In this document: positions 6,873 to 7,022 of the stretch, piece after piece
Layout of the letters: each line of letters opens with the position of its first letter
Position numbering within the stretch: position 1 is the first letter of the stretch
Assembly (NCBI GenBank): GCA_044378425.1
Contig: JBILXN010000130.1
Span: 1 to 7,022, forward strand
DNA: 7,022 nucleotides
Source: UBA6136 sp044378425
Lineage (GTDB): Bacteria; Pseudomonadota; Gammaproteobacteria; Methylococcales; Methylococcaceae
Reading direction: 5' to 3'
Notes under the pieces: generated by a model
Database searches by the model: none
Told to the model about the DNA's origin: nothing
The model's input: only the letters and a program-made list of their open reading frames with translations
Translations under genes and position numbers: made by a program

Positions 6873-7022
6873 ATGCTGAAAGTTGGACTGACCGGTGGCA
6901 TAGGCTGTGGCAAGAGTACAGTGGCCAATCTGTTTGCGGCCAGAGGTGTTGCAGTCGTTGATGCCGATGAGATTGCGCGGATACTGGTTGAGCCGGGACA
7001 GCCGGCGCTGAGCGCTATCGTC
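6873..7022 (+). CDS. coaE: Dephospho-CoA kinase, N-terminal part (truncated by window end)
   Basis: Catalyses the last step of coenzyme A synthesis, ATP-dependent phosphorylation of the 3'-hydroxyl of dephospho-CoA in the cytoplasm. Fifty codons are visible and the frame is open at the right edge. The P-loop GGIGCGKST (8-16, K14) follows directly after the start, and VVDADEIAR (28-36) matches the CoaE signature in which an aspartate pair lies near residue 30. The family is usually about 200 aa, so roughly three quarters lie outside. The ATG at 6873 begins three bases after the pilD TAA and in the same frame as pilD; no good Shine-Dalgarno sequence is present (GGTGG at 6857-6861 is 11 bases away), so expression probably depends on coupling to pilD. 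The pilD-coaE order is common in gammaproteobacteria. An unrelated P-loop kinase is unlikely given the start motif and the context. Confidence 0.95.
   Translation, partial: MLKVGLTGGIGCGKSTVANLFAARGVAVVDADEIARILVEPGQPALSAIV

Noticed and set aside
6575..6961. 128-codon + strand frame overlapping the end of pilD and the start of coaE
   Set aside because: It crosses two firmly identified genes in another frame, and its composition (Gly, Ala and Trp rich) is that of an out-of-frame reading.

Overview
The window carries an ordinary housekeeping and type IV pilus locus. The conserved products and the gene order point to a gammaproteobacterium of moderately high G+C. ValRS, PilB, PilC and PilD all read like their Pseudomonas and E. 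coli relatives, and pilB-pilC-pilD-coaE is a familiar gammaproteobacterial order. The genus cannot be told from the sequence alone.

All recognised genes lie on the + strand. From left to right: the last 32 codons of a probable holC (DNA polymerase III chi subunit); an 83-base gap with a small perfect hairpin; valS (valyl-tRNA synthetase, 940 aa, complete); a 46-base gap with a hairpin over the weak ribosome binding site; pilB (pilus extension ATPase, 569 aa); pilC (inner-membrane platform protein, 406 aa, GTG start); pilD (prepilin peptidase/methylase, 289 aa); and the first 50 codons of coaE (dephospho-CoA kinase), which runs off the right edge. No intergenic stretch exceeds 83 bases. I see no RNA gene, mobile element, CRISPR array or clear intrinsic terminator.

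How the genes work together: PilD cleaves and N-methylates prepilins. PilC forms the inner-membrane platform, and PilB hydrolyses ATP beneath it to drive pilus assembly. No major pilin gene (pilA) is present in the usual place upstream of pilB, where valS sits instead. The short gaps (5 bases pilB-pilC, 12 bases pilC-pilD, 3 bases pilD-coaE) suggest one transcript from pilB through coaE, perhaps continuing from valS. holC and valS are a commonly linked housekeeping pair.

I found no convincing undescribed system. The findings are modest: the locus arrangement without pilA, a possible translation-control hairpin before pilB, a seven-T tract in the first codons of pilD, an in-frame three-base junction between pilD and coaE, and a degenerate MshEN-type nucleotide-binding motif in PilB.
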